A stretch of DNA of 5,500 nt. Source: Thermoanaerobaculia bacterium (GTDB lineage Bacteria; Acidobacteriota; Thermoanaerobaculia; Gp7-AA8). The position numbers and the translations under genes were made by a program. Positions 1 through 5,500 of this stretch are shown piece after piece. The stretch lies in NCBI GenBank assembly GCA_023700825.1, contig JAMPYE010000326.1:1-5500 (forward strand), in the 5' to 3' direction. Within the stretch, counting starts at the first letter, position 1, and each line of letters begins with the position of its first letter. The notes beneath the pieces are model-generated. The model made no database searches, had not been told where the DNA came from, and saw only the letters and a list, made by a program, of their open reading frames with translations.

Positions 1-354
1 CTCGTGGATGAGTCTCTCGGCGCAGGCCCGGAGTCTTTCGGCGGCGATCGAGACGTGAGTGGAGGCGCCACCGACGAGAACGACATGGTAGCCGTCCTTC
101 AGCGGGGCGCAGAGGATTCTGCATCCGGATCCGTCGATCGAGAACAGGGAGGGAGTGCCCGCGCCGGTTTCGCTGGAGAGTCGGCGAATGTTGTCGAAGA
201 AGAGCACGCCGTAGGCGCCGACGACTTTCAGGTCATAGGCGGAGATGCCCGTGGACGAGGTGACGACGGCCTCACCTTCGAAATCGACCAGGATCGCGCC
301 CATCGCGCCGCGCACGTCCCTGACGATGGAATCGAGTTCGCGTTGAAACGGCAC
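1..354 (-). CDS. Roadblock/LC7-domain protein (3' end cut by window edge)
   Basis: The 118 visible codons read as a compact alpha/beta protein of the roadblock/LC7 (MglB-like) type. An N-terminal helix (FQRELDSIVRDV) leads into the strand GAILVDFEGEAVVTSS, followed by a central helix (YDLKVVGAYGVLFFDNIRRL), the strands SLFSIDGSGCRILCAPL and YHVVLVGG, and a C-terminal helix (SIAAERLRACAERL). Order and length match this family, which is usually about 110-130 residues, so the stop is probably just outside the window. Family members are cytoplasmic and typically dimerise and act on small Ras-like GTPases such as MglA; no GTPase gene is visible here. The start is GTG at 354, with GGAG five bases upstream. 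A second GTG at 360 overlaps the TPR gene's stop as GTGA but has no ribosome binding site. It is the third gene of the HD-GYP operon. The fold call is from pattern recognition, and the partner is unknown. Confidence 0.75.
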   Translation of the reverse strand, partial: MPFQRELDSIVRDVRGAMGAILVDFEGEAVVTSSTGISAYDLKVVGAYGVLFFDNIRRLSSETGAGTPSLFSIDGSGCRILCAPLKDGYHVVLVGGASTHVSIAAERLRACAERLIHE

Positions 355-356
355 AG

Positions 357-1088
357 TCACTCCAGCATGACGAGGTATTTCTGCGCCTCCATCGCCTCGG
401 CGCTCGCTGGAGCGGCCTCGACAACGCGGCGGAGATAGGTGAGCGCAGTGTCACGGAACCCCTTTCGATGTGCGCAGATTCCGAATCGGAGCAGGGCGGG
501 AAGCGACTCGGGGCGGCGGGAGAGAACCTCCAGATACTGTGCTCCCGCGGCCTCGCAGTCGCCCTGCTTCTCGAGGAGGATGCCGAGGTAGAGGTGCGCG
601 TCGACGAGCTCGGGATCGACGGCGATCGCGGCTCTCAGGTGCTTCACCGCATCAGCCCGTCGTCCGGCCGCCTCGTCGCAAAGCGCGCGGTGGAATCCGG
701 CGCTCGCGCGCAGGGAATGGCCCGGAATCACCATGACGCTTGCGAAGTCGGCGGCCGCGGCGTCGTACTTCTGCGAGCGAAGCAGCGCAACGCCGCGATT
801 GAACCGCGCCTCGACGAAAGTCTCGTCGCTCCCGACGAGGGCATCGAACAGCGCAATGGCCTCGTCGTTGCGTCCGGAGAGGAGCAGCGCGAGCCCTTTC
901 GCGTTCTGGTCGCCGGCGGTCCCGACGCCCGCGCGGACTCCGGTCAGCGACTTCAGCGCGCGGTCGACGTCGCCACGGGCCAGAAACGCCGCGCCGATGC
1001 TGCAGTCGGGTCCGCCGGGAGAGTCCTGCCCCGCCGACACGACCGGCGCGAGCGCCAGCAACAGGATGAGCGCGGCCGGGCGGATCAG
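357..1088 (-). CDS. Exported TPR-repeat protein, probable CTG start
   Basis: Predicted 243-residue protein with an N-terminal signal peptide: an arginine at residue 3, a hydrophobic core (AALILLLALAPVV) and a likely signal peptidase I site VSA|GQ after residue 19. The rest is helical tetratricopeptide repeats, clearest at about 61-92, 93-126, 127-159, 163-194 and 196-228. They carry the usual small-residue/Gly-Tyr pattern and Pro at repeat ends (AVDPE, RRPES, AAPAS). TPR proteins are protein-binding scaffolds; this one should lie in the periplasm or outer envelope, and its partner is unknown. The frame has no ATG, GTG or TTG near the signal peptide start. CTG 1088 overlaps the HD-GYP stop as CTGA and has GAGGAG four bases upstream, so I choose it. 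TTG 1061 would destroy the signal peptide and lacks a ribosome binding site. A frameshift fusion to the HD-GYP protein is a less likely alternative. Confidence 0.82.
   Translation of the reverse strand: MIRPAALILLLALAPVVSAGQDSPGGPDCSIGAAFLARGDVDRALKSLTGVRAGVGTAGDQNAKGLALLLSGRNDEAIALFDALVGSDETFVEARFNRGVALLRSQKYDAAAADFASVMVIPGHSLRASAGFHRALCDEAAGRRADAVKHLRAAIAVDPELVDAHLYLGILLEKQGDCEAAGAQYLEVLSRRPESLPALLRFGICAHRKGFRDTALTYLRRVVEAAPASAEAMEAQKYLVMLE
360..363 (-). promoter_or_regulatory. Ribosome binding site for the roadblock gene
   Basis: GGAG (363 to 360 on the minus strand) lies five bases before GTG at 354 and sits within the last codons of the TPR gene. It favours GTG 354 over GTG 360, whose first base it includes. 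Its position implies re-initiation or coupling with translation of the TPR gene. Confidence 0.5.
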
Positions 1089-2833
1089 GCTGCTCCTCGT
1101 ACCTGCTCTTCCGGCTGGATGTCGCCCGCCTTCACCGCGCGAACGAACGCCTCGACGACCTTCGGATCGAAGCGCGAACCGCCGAAGCCGACGATCTTGT
1201 CGACCACGTAGTTCAACTCCATCGCCTTCTGGTAAGGGCGGTTGGTCGTCATCGCGTCGAAGGTGTCCGCGACCGCGACGATGCGCGCCTGCATCGGAAT
1301 CTGCTCTCCCGTGAGGTTGTCGGGATACCCGCCGCCCGACCACTTCTCGTGATGGAACCTCATCCCCGGGATGACGTTCACGAGTTGGGCGACTCCGCCC
1401 ATGATCGCGGCACCTTTCTCCGGATGCGTCTTCATCACTTCGAACTCCTCGTCGCTCAGCGCGCCGGGCTTTCGGAGAATCCGGTCGTCAATTCCGATCT
1501 TGCCGACGTCGTGAAGCAGCGCGCTGATGCGAAGGTGGCGCATGTCGTCGTGCGAGAGACCGACATGCTTGCCGATCGCCATCGAGTAGCGCGCGACGCG
1601 CTCGGAGTGGCCGCGGGTGTACGGATCCTTCGCGTCGATCGCCGCGGCGAGCATCCGGATCGAGTTGATGAAGAGCAGGTGGTTTTCGTTGGCCGCCTTC
1701 TTCAGCTGCTCGATCGACTTCTCGATCTCCGCCGACATCACGTTGAAGTTGCGTGCGAGATCTCCGATCTCGTTCCTCGAGCGGACTTCGACGCGCTGCT
1801 GGTAGTTGCCCGCGGCGATTTCCTGCGACTTTTCGGCGAGCGCGTGAATCGGGCGCGAGATCCCCGTCGCGAAGAGGATTCCGACGACGATGGCCAGGAC
1901 GATGGCGATCGCTCCCCACTGGATCGTCGAGCGGAGCATTCGCTGGACCGAGGCGAAGGCGCGCTGCTCTTCTTTCTGCACGACGACCGCCCAGCCGGTC
2001 GACGCGACCGGCGCCACCGTCCCGAGCACGCGGCGAGCGCCGTCGGAATAGCTCTGCGTCAGACGCACCGGAACCGGGGCGCGCATGAACTCCTGCACGA
2101 TCCGGAGGTTGGAGAAGTCCGGCTGTTGCACGCTGATCGCGGGAGCGCTGTGCATCAGCACCTTGCCCTGGCGGTCGACGATGAACGCCTCGACGTCCGA
2201 CTGCCCGTCGTTCACCACACGTTGGCGGATCTGGCGGAGGCTGATCAGTGCCTCGACCACGCCGATCACCACGGGGTCGTCGGGTATCGAAGGATCCAGG
2301 ATCGGCACTGCCACGACCACCGCACCTTCGTTGAGTGCGGGCAGGTAGATGTACCGTCCGACGTAGACCGGCCCCGCGCTGCTCCCCCCGAGCACACTCT
2401 TGATTGCGGCGTCGAGCTCGCTGACGATCTCCGTCCCGAGCGAGGACGGGACGATCTCTGCACCGTGGCCGGCCGTGTCCGCGAGCCGCAGCGCGAGGAT
2501 GTCGGGGTCGTTCTTCGTGTAGGTCTCGATCAGCCCGGTGTCGGCGGCCGACGCGAACGGGTCCGTTCCTTCCGAGAGCAGAATCGCGTTCCCCATGCCG
2601 CTCGCGATCTTGTCGAGCTGCTGGCCGTAGCTGCGGAGCAGATTGTCGAGGTCGCCGGAGATCGCGATCGCGGAGCGGGAGAGGTACTTCTTCTCGAGAG
2701 TCTCGAGCGATTCCTTGTTGATCCCGATCAGGAAGTAGTGCGAGATGAGGAGGGGCAGGATCGCAACGAGCACGAGCGCCCCAAGCAGCGTCCAGAGAAG
2801 ACGCGGACCCTTCTTCAAGATCGCCACCGGCAT
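1085..2833 (-). CDS. Membrane sensor HAMP/HD-GYP protein, predicted c-di-GMP phosphodiesterase
   Basis: Predicted 582 residues. Transmembrane helix 1 lies at about 11-36. An extracytoplasmic sensor region (about 37-303, Cache-like, with the FIVDRQGKVLMHSAP strand pair and STGWAVVVQKEE near its end) is followed by transmembrane helix 2 (about 304-325), HAMP (about 326-378) and a C-terminal HD-GYP domain (about 385-575). The HD pair is H441-D442 in LLHDVGKIGI. H409 (RGHSERVA), K445, H470 (THPEKG), H494-H495 and D523 (VAVADTFDAM) match metal-site residues of the family, and the GYP signature is 502-504 (GGGYP). The domain therefore looks catalytically intact and should hydrolyse cyclic-di-GMP in the cytoplasm under control of an external signal. 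The start is ATG 2833. The frame stays open upstream to 3025, but that stretch would overlap hemW and contains the promoter. It is the first gene of a three-gene operon. The ligand cannot be told from sequence. Confidence 0.95.
   Translation of the reverse strand: MPVAILKKGPRLLWTLLGALVLVAILPLLISHYFLIGINKESLETLEKKYLSRSAIAISGDLDNLLRSYGQQLDKIASGMGNAILLSEGTDPFASAADTGLIETYTKNDPDILALRLADTAGHGAEIVPSSLGTEIVSELDAAIKSVLGGSSAGPVYVGRYIYLPALNEGAVVVAVPILDPSIPDDPVVIGVVEALISLRQIRQRVVNDGQSDVEAFIVDRQGKVLMHSAPAISVQQPDFSNLRIVQEFMRAPVPVRLTQSYSDGARRVLGTVAPVASTGWAVVVQKEEQRAFASVQRMLRSTIQWGAIAIVLAIVVGILFATGISRPIHALAEKSQEIAAGNYQQRVEVRSRNEIGDLARNFNVMSAEIEKSIEQLKKAANENHLLFINSIRMLAAAIDAKDPYTRGHSERVARYSMAIGKHVGLSHDDMRHLRISALLHDVGKIGIDDRILRKPGALSDEEFEVMKTHPEKGAAIMGGVAQLVNVIPGMRFHHEKWSGGGYPDNLTGEQIPMQARIVAVADTFDAMTTNRPYQKAMELNYVVDKIVGFGGSRFDPKVVEAFVRAVKAGDIQPEEQVRGAA
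1086..1098 (-). promoter_or_regulatory. GAGGAG ribosome binding site and CTGA start/stop overlap
   Basis: On the minus strand GAGGAG (1098-1093) is followed by CAGC and then CTG (1088-1086), whose last two bases begin the HD-GYP stop TGA (1087-1085). The strong Shine-Dalgarno match inside the last codons of the upstream gene is the main argument that translation of the TPR gene starts at this CTG by coupling. Confidence 0.55.
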
Positions 2834-2839
2834 GCGGCG

Positions 2840-2848
2840 ATTATAGCA
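2840..2848 (-). promoter_or_regulatory. Extended -10 promoter of the HD-GYP operon, likely leaderless
   Basis: Reading the minus strand, TGCTATAAT (2848 to 2840) is a consensus extended -10 (TGnTATAAT). Six bases separate it from the ATG at 2833, so initiation at the usual distance falls on or next to the A of the start codon. No good -35 is seen at 16-18 bp, as expected for extended -10 promoters. The bases between it and the ATG (CGCCGC) contain no ribosome binding site, consistent with a leaderless transcript. AT-rich sequence is scarce in this window, which makes a chance match less likely. Confidence 0.65.
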
Positions 2849-2897
2849 ACGCACGACGGCCCGTCGGCTAACATCTGGGGGTAGCGGTGCGACTCCT

Positions 2898-2911
2898 CCG
2901 ATATCGATCGG
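2898..2911. repeat. Short inverted repeat in the divergent promoter region
   Basis: CCGAT and ATCGG flank a 4-base ATCG spacer in the 103-nt gap between the HD-GYP operon and hemW. It lies 26 bp before the hemW start and about 50 bp upstream of the operon's -10. It could be a small operator or part of the hemW 5' leader. GATC/CGAT-type words are common in this genome, so chance is a serious alternative. I found no convincing hemW promoter in the gap. Confidence 0.2.
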
Positions 2912-2936
2912 TTCGCGGCCTCGGCGGAATACCACA

Positions 2937-4061
2937 ATGACGATCGTGGAAACGGCAAAATCGCTCGGGATGTACGTCCATCTGCCGTTCTGCCGGCGGC
3001 GATGCTCGTACTGCCCCTTCGCCATCTCGGTCGATCTCCGCCTCGAGCCCCGCTACTTTGAATGTCTCGTTCGGGAGATCGACTCCGTCGTTGCCGTTCC
3101 TCGACGCGTCGACACCGTTTACTTCGGCGGGGGAACGCCCTCGCTCTCGTCGTTCGAGAATCTCCGAAGCGTGTCGCGGGCTCTGTCGCGGTTCGGGCTC
3201 GATTCCGTGCGCGAGTGGACTCTCGAGTCGAACCCCGAGGATTTCAACAGTGACTCCGCGGCCCGCTGGGCATCCCTCGGCGTGACCCGGCTGAGCGTCG
3301 GCGTCCAGTCGCTGCACGAGGCCGAACTGCGGCCGCTCGGCAGGCTCCACGGCAGGGACGGCGCGCTCGACGCGGCCCGCGCCGGAGTCGCCTCGGGACT
3401 GAAGACGAGTGTCGACGTGATCATCGGCCTGCCGGGACAGTCGCCGGAGTCGTTCTCCGACACGCTCAGGCCGCTTCTCGACCTCGGCGTCGGCCACGTC
3501 TCGCTCTACATCCTCGATCTCGACGAGGAGACGCCGCTTCGCCGGCGCATAGCCGCGGGCCGCGTCTCGGTTCCCGACGAAGATGCAGTTGCCGGGCAGT
3601 ACGAGAAAGCAGTCGAGGTCTGCGCGAGCTTCGGCCTGCGGCAGTACGAGGTCAGCAACTTCGCGCGACCCGGGGACGAGAGCCTTCACAACCTTCGATA
3701 CTGGAAGCGCGAGCCCTATCTGGGCTTCGGCCTCGGCGCGCACTCATTCGAGGGAGAACGACGCTGGGCGAATTCACGCGAGATCGGCGAGTACATGAGC
3801 CTCGTCGAAAGCGGCTCGTCACCGGTTTCGTTCGAGGAACGACTCTCGGACGAGGAGCGTCGCGAAGAGCGGATCTTTCTGGGCCTGCGACGCGCGGAAG
3901 GGCTCCCGGACGCGGAGATTCGCGAGCTGTCGCCCGACAGGGCCGAGGCATGGGTCGCGCGCGGGGTGGAAAACGGCTGGCTCCACCGGAACGGCGGAAG
4001 GACTGCCTTCACGGCGCGCGGTTTTCTCCTCAGCAGTGCGCTGATCGCCGAGCTCTTCTGA
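2937..4061 (+). CDS. hemW: HemW-like radical SAM protein (heme chaperone)
   Basis: Predicted 374 residues, close to the usual HemW length. The radical SAM 4Fe-4S motif is C19-x3-C23-x2-C26 (FCRRRCSYC) after the typical opening GMYVHLPF. The SAM-binding GGGTPS is at 64-69, and VGVQSLHEAELRPLGRLH and DVIIGLPGQSPESF are characteristic of the HemN/HemW family. H251-N-x-x-Y-W256 (HNLRYW) is the signature that separates HemW from true coproporphyrinogen III dehydrogenase (HemN). The C-terminal part (about 300-374) fits the family's HemN C-terminal domain. HemW binds heme and is thought to deliver it to cytochromes or other acceptors; it is cytoplasmic or membrane-associated. Older annotation often calls such proteins oxygen-independent coproporphyrinogen oxidase. 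The start is ATG 2937, with a weak GGCGGA eight bases upstream; ATG 2970 is possible but would begin right at the motif. It diverges from the HD-GYP operon and converges with the DsbA-like gene. Confidence 0.93.
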   Translation: MTIVETAKSLGMYVHLPFCRRRCSYCPFAISVDLRLEPRYFECLVREIDSVVAVPRRVDTVYFGGGTPSLSSFENLRSVSRALSRFGLDSVREWTLESNPEDFNSDSAARWASLGVTRLSVGVQSLHEAELRPLGRLHGRDGALDAARAGVASGLKTSVDVIIGLPGQSPESFSDTLRPLLDLGVGHVSLYILDLDEETPLRRRIAAGRVSVPDEDAVAGQYEKAVEVCASFGLRQYEVSNFARPGDESLHNLRYWKREPYLGFGLGAHSFEGERRWANSREIGEYMSLVESGSSPVSFEERLSDEERREERIFLGLRRAEGLPDAEIRELSPDRAEAWVARGVENGWLHRNGGRTAFTARGFLLSSALIAELF

Positions 4062-4074
4062 GCGCGGCCCGGGG

Positions 4075-4084
4075 TTCGATCGAA
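4075..4084. repeat. Perfect 10-bp palindrome in the convergent gap
   Basis: TTCGATCGAA lies in the 24-bp gap between the hemW stop and the stop of the DsbA-like gene. As RNA it would give only a 3-bp stem with a GATC loop and has no U-tract, so it is not a convincing terminator. No other terminator is visible in this gap. Confidence 0.25.
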
Positions 4085-4085
4085 G

Positions 4086-5153
4086 CTACTTCGCCTTCGC
4101 GCTCCCGGCGATGAGCGTCTCGATGTACTTGAACATGAAGTCCTTGTCGCCGGAGTAGAACACGCGCTGGCCATTCACCACGAACGTCGGCGTCGCGTAG
4201 ACCTCGTTATCGTAAAAGCGGCCGATCTGCTGGAGCAGTACCCGCTTCTCTTCCTTCGACTTCCACGCCGGCTCGATGGTCTTCCAGTCGACGTCGTTGT
4301 CCGAGAGGAACTCCTTGATCTTCGACTCGACGTTCTGCGCGGTGATCGCCTCCTGATTCGAGAAGACGTAGTCGACGAACGGCCAGTACTTCGTCGGCGC
4401 CGTGCGCTGGAGGGCGCGGGCCGTCACCGCCGCCTGCAAGGCCCAGTCGTGGTGCTCGAAGAAGGGGAGATCGAGCCTCGCGTAGGAGATCTTCCCCGGG
4501 TGCTTCTTGAGGAACTCCTCCATCTTCGAGTGCGCGTGCATGCACGAGGGGCACTGGAAGTCCGAGATCTCGAGGACCTCGACCGCGGCTCCCTTAGCGC
4601 CTTTCCGCGCTGCGCCGTCGGCTCCGATGGCCTTCAGGAACTGGCGCCGGGGGTCCTGCGTGCGATCGAGCGAGCGTCCCGCCATCAGGAAACGGCCGGA
4701 CGAATCGAGGAACGCGTCGGTCCGTAGCTGGCCGAATGGAGTGTCGTACGAGACGACCACTTTGCGTGTCCCGTCGGCAAGCGGCATCTGTCCGATCGAC
4801 ACCGAGGTCTTCTTCTCCAGGACGCGGTCCGTCGTCTCTCGCAGGCGCGTCTCGAGCGGACGGCCGTCGTTCGGCACGGGGAAGACCGCAGCGAGAATGA
4901 CCTGGTTCGAAGCCTTCGAGACCATCGCGAAGTTCACCTCGCGGCAGCGTTCGTCGGTTTTCGAGGTCTGGGTGACCCGGTACGAGTCGAAACCAGCGGG
5001 TCCCTGTTCGGTGACCTGGTCGATGGCGAAGCTCGGGCTCGGGCAGACCGTCATCGCCTTGCGCAGGAACGACTCGAGCTGGGGATTATTGACCGGAGCC
5101 GCGGTGGCGGTCGTGGAGATGGCGAGCGTGAGCAGGAGCAATAGTCTCTTCAT
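4086..5153 (-). CDS. Secreted DsbA-like thiol:disulfide protein with extra N-terminal domain
   Basis: Predicted 355 residues. The signal peptide is MKRLLLLLTLAISTTATA with cleavage near A18|A19, so the protein should be periplasmic. Residues about 20-185 form a separate N-terminal region containing two cysteines (C37, C70) and ending in the motif DAFLDSSGRFLMAG, which resembles the linker region of DsbC/DsbA-like proteins. Residues about 188-350 form a thioredoxin-fold DsbA-type domain. The redox site is C201-P-S-C204 (SDFQCPSC), with a helical insert (about 225-305) and cis-Pro322 in ATPTFVVNG. Such proteins form, reduce or isomerise disulfides in exported proteins; the direction of transfer cannot be read from CPSC alone. 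The ordinary DsbA is about 200 residues, so the N-terminal half is the unusual part. ATG 5153 is preferred because it starts the signal peptide and has GGAAGGA four bases upstream; the frame is open further upstream. It appears to have its own promoter at 5188-5216. Confidence 0.88.
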   Translation of the reverse strand: MKRLLLLLTLAISTTATAAPVNNPQLESFLRKAMTVCPSPSFAIDQVTEQGPAGFDSYRVTQTSKTDERCREVNFAMVSKASNQVILAAVFPVPNDGRPLETRLRETTDRVLEKKTSVSIGQMPLADGTRKVVVSYDTPFGQLRTDAFLDSSGRFLMAGRSLDRTQDPRRQFLKAIGADGAARKGAKGAAVEVLEISDFQCPSCMHAHSKMEEFLKKHPGKISYARLDLPFFEHHDWALQAAVTARALQRTAPTKYWPFVDYVFSNQEAITAQNVESKIKEFLSDNDVDWKTIEPAWKSKEEKRVLLQQIGRFYDNEVYATPTFVVNGQRVFYSGDKDFMFKYIETLIAGSAKAK

Positions 5154-5157
5154 GGGA

Positions 5158-5169
5158 TCCTTCCGAAGG
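5158..5169 (-). promoter_or_regulatory. Ribosome binding site within a small hairpin, DsbA-like gene
   Basis: GGAAGGA (5164 to 5158, minus strand) ends four bases before ATG 5153 and fixes this start. It overlaps a short self-complementary stretch, CCTTCGGAAGG (5169 to 5159), that could pair through four base pairs and partly hide the site. The hairpin is weak and may have no effect. Confidence 0.45.
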
Positions 5170-5187
5170 TCGATCTCGAGTCGCGGC

Positions 5188-5216
5188 ATTCTGAACAGCA
5201 ACGCGGGCGAGTTCAA
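5188..5216 (-). promoter_or_regulatory. Putative sigma70-type promoter for the DsbA-like gene
   Basis: On the minus strand TTGAAC (5216-5211) and CAGAAT (5193-5188) are separated by exactly 17 bp. Each matches the consensus at four of six positions. The predicted start near 5181 gives a leader of about 28 nt containing the ribosome binding site. This is the best candidate in the 76-nt gap after the asparaginase-like gene, but both boxes are imperfect, and read-through from that gene is possible. Confidence 0.4.
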
Positions 5217-5229
5217 TCCAGCCGTGCCC

Positions 5230-5500
5230 TTACAAAACGGTGAGATTGAACCCCGCCCGGACACACCCGACCTCTCGGCCTGCAGCGTTGAGGACGACTG
5301 GCTCGATGTAGGGGTGTAGCAAGGGCCGGTCCCGTGGATCGATCCCGAGCTGCCGGAGCGTCTCCACGATCACGGGGTCGCGGCCTCGGGGGGAGGTGCC
5401 GTCGGCTACCTTGAGCGCAATCCCGAGCGGACCGCTCATGAACAACTCCGGCCGCGTCCCCGCCCGTCCTAGCGACGGGAGGATCGTCATGCCGTAGAAC
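5230..5500 (-). CDS. C-terminal end of probable L-asparaginase II-family protein (5' end outside window)
   Basis: The last 89 codons of a minus-strand gene are visible, ending in TAA at 5230; the frame is open to the window edge, so the true start lies outside. The fragment contains PELFMSGPLGIALKVADGTS, then a helix (VIVETLRQLGI) and the tail EPVVLNAAGREVGCVRAGFNL. The order G-(I/V)-A-x-K-(I/V)-x-DG, then a short helix ending in LxQLG, then N-x-x-G-x-x-V-G near the C-terminus, is what I know from the AnsA/asparaginase II family (PF06089 type; the Rhizobium etli thermolabile enzyme is a characterised member). Those enzymes hydrolyse asparagine to aspartate and ammonia. The N-terminal catalytic Ser-x-x-Lys region is not in view, so activity cannot be judged. 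The in-frame ATG at 5490 is internal, not a start. The family call rests on the C-terminal pattern only. Confidence 0.6.
   Translation of the reverse strand, partial: FYGMTILPSLGRAGTRPELFMSGPLGIALKVADGTSPRGRDPVIVETLRQLGIDPRDRPLLHPYIEPVVLNAAGREVGCVRAGFNLTVL

Noticed and set aside
4..438. A 144-codon plus-strand open frame at the left edge
   Set aside because: It is antisense to the roadblock domain and the end of the TPR gene; its Gly/Asp/Ala-rich translation looks like a composition artefact.
468..1211. A 247-codon plus-strand open frame opposite the TPR gene
   Set aside because: Low-complexity composition, no ribosome binding site and no recognisable fold; it is antisense to clear TPR repeats and runs into the HD-GYP 3' end.
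1349..2884. A 511-codon plus-strand open frame opposite the HD-GYP gene
   Set aside because: The translation is rich in Arg, Asp, His and Val with no domain or motif, as expected from the antisense of a GC-rich gene. The minus-strand frame encodes a clear sensor/HAMP/HD-GYP protein.
2834..3025. A longer HD-GYP protein starting at 3025
   Set aside because: The extra 64 codons would overlap the hemW 5' end, contain the extended -10 in frame, and place a long charged stretch before the first transmembrane helix. ATG 2833 fits better.
2868..3743. A 291-codon minus-strand open frame opposite hemW
   Set aside because: The plus strand carries all HemW signatures. This frame has no motif and overlaps the HD-GYP promoter region.
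4062..4085. Possible bidirectional terminator between hemW and the DsbA-like gene
   Set aside because: The palindrome TTCGATCGAA would form only a 3-bp stem and there is no T-tract on either strand; the gap is too short for a standard intrinsic terminator.
4507..5319. A 270-codon plus-strand open frame opposite the DsbA-like gene
   Set aside because: Ser/Arg-rich translation without motifs; the minus strand has a signal peptide, a CPSC redox site and cis-Pro in the right order.
1..5500. Mobile elements, CRISPR repeats, tRNA/rRNA genes, phage or toxin-antitoxin genes
   Set aside because: I saw no terminal inverted repeats, transposase motifs, spaced direct repeats, cloverleaf-like segments or small gene pairs; the window is almost fully covered by the six genes listed.

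Overview
This is a GC-rich bacterial window with tightly packed genes, short intergenic gaps and strong G/C third-position bias, which opens many long false frames opposite the real genes. Nothing in it fixes the taxon. The mix of HD-GYP, TPR and roadblock proteins, a HemW-type radical SAM protein and a long DsbA-like protein with an extra N-terminal domain would suit Acidobacteriota or a similar lineage (Myxococcota is another option). This is inference only.

Layout. Positions 2833 down to 1 (minus strand) hold a three-gene overlapping operon. It encodes a membrane-anchored sensor/HAMP/HD-GYP protein (predicted cyclic-di-GMP phosphodiesterase), an exported TPR-repeat protein, and a roadblock/LC7 protein cut by the left edge. 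The first junction overlaps by 4 nt (CTGA). At the second, the roadblock start either overlaps by 4 nt (GTGA) or lies 2 nt past the stop. A 103-nt divergent region (2834-2936) separates this operon from hemW on the plus strand (2937-4061). After a 24-nt convergent gap comes a minus-strand gene for a secreted DsbA-like thiol:disulfide protein with a CPSC site (4086-5153). Upstream of it, on the same strand, is the 3' end of a probable L-asparaginase II-family gene (5230 to the right edge).

How the genes work together. The HD-GYP, TPR and roadblock genes appear to be co-transcribed and translationally coupled, so they probably form one signalling module. The sensor domain would read an extracytoplasmic signal and control c-di-GMP turnover. 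The TPR protein would be an envelope scaffold. The roadblock protein would be a cytoplasmic partner, often of a small GTPase, though none is visible here. HemW, the thiol:disulfide protein and the asparaginase-like protein look like independent housekeeping or envelope functions.

Most notable observations. A perfect extended -10 (TGCTATAAT) ends 6 nt before the HD-GYP ATG, which predicts a leaderless mRNA. The TPR gene has no ATG, GTG or TTG that would retain its signal peptide; a CTG codon overlapping the upstream stop and preceded by GAGGAG fits best. I saw no mobile element, CRISPR array, tRNA, rRNA or convincing intrinsic terminator, and no clear sign of an entirely new system.
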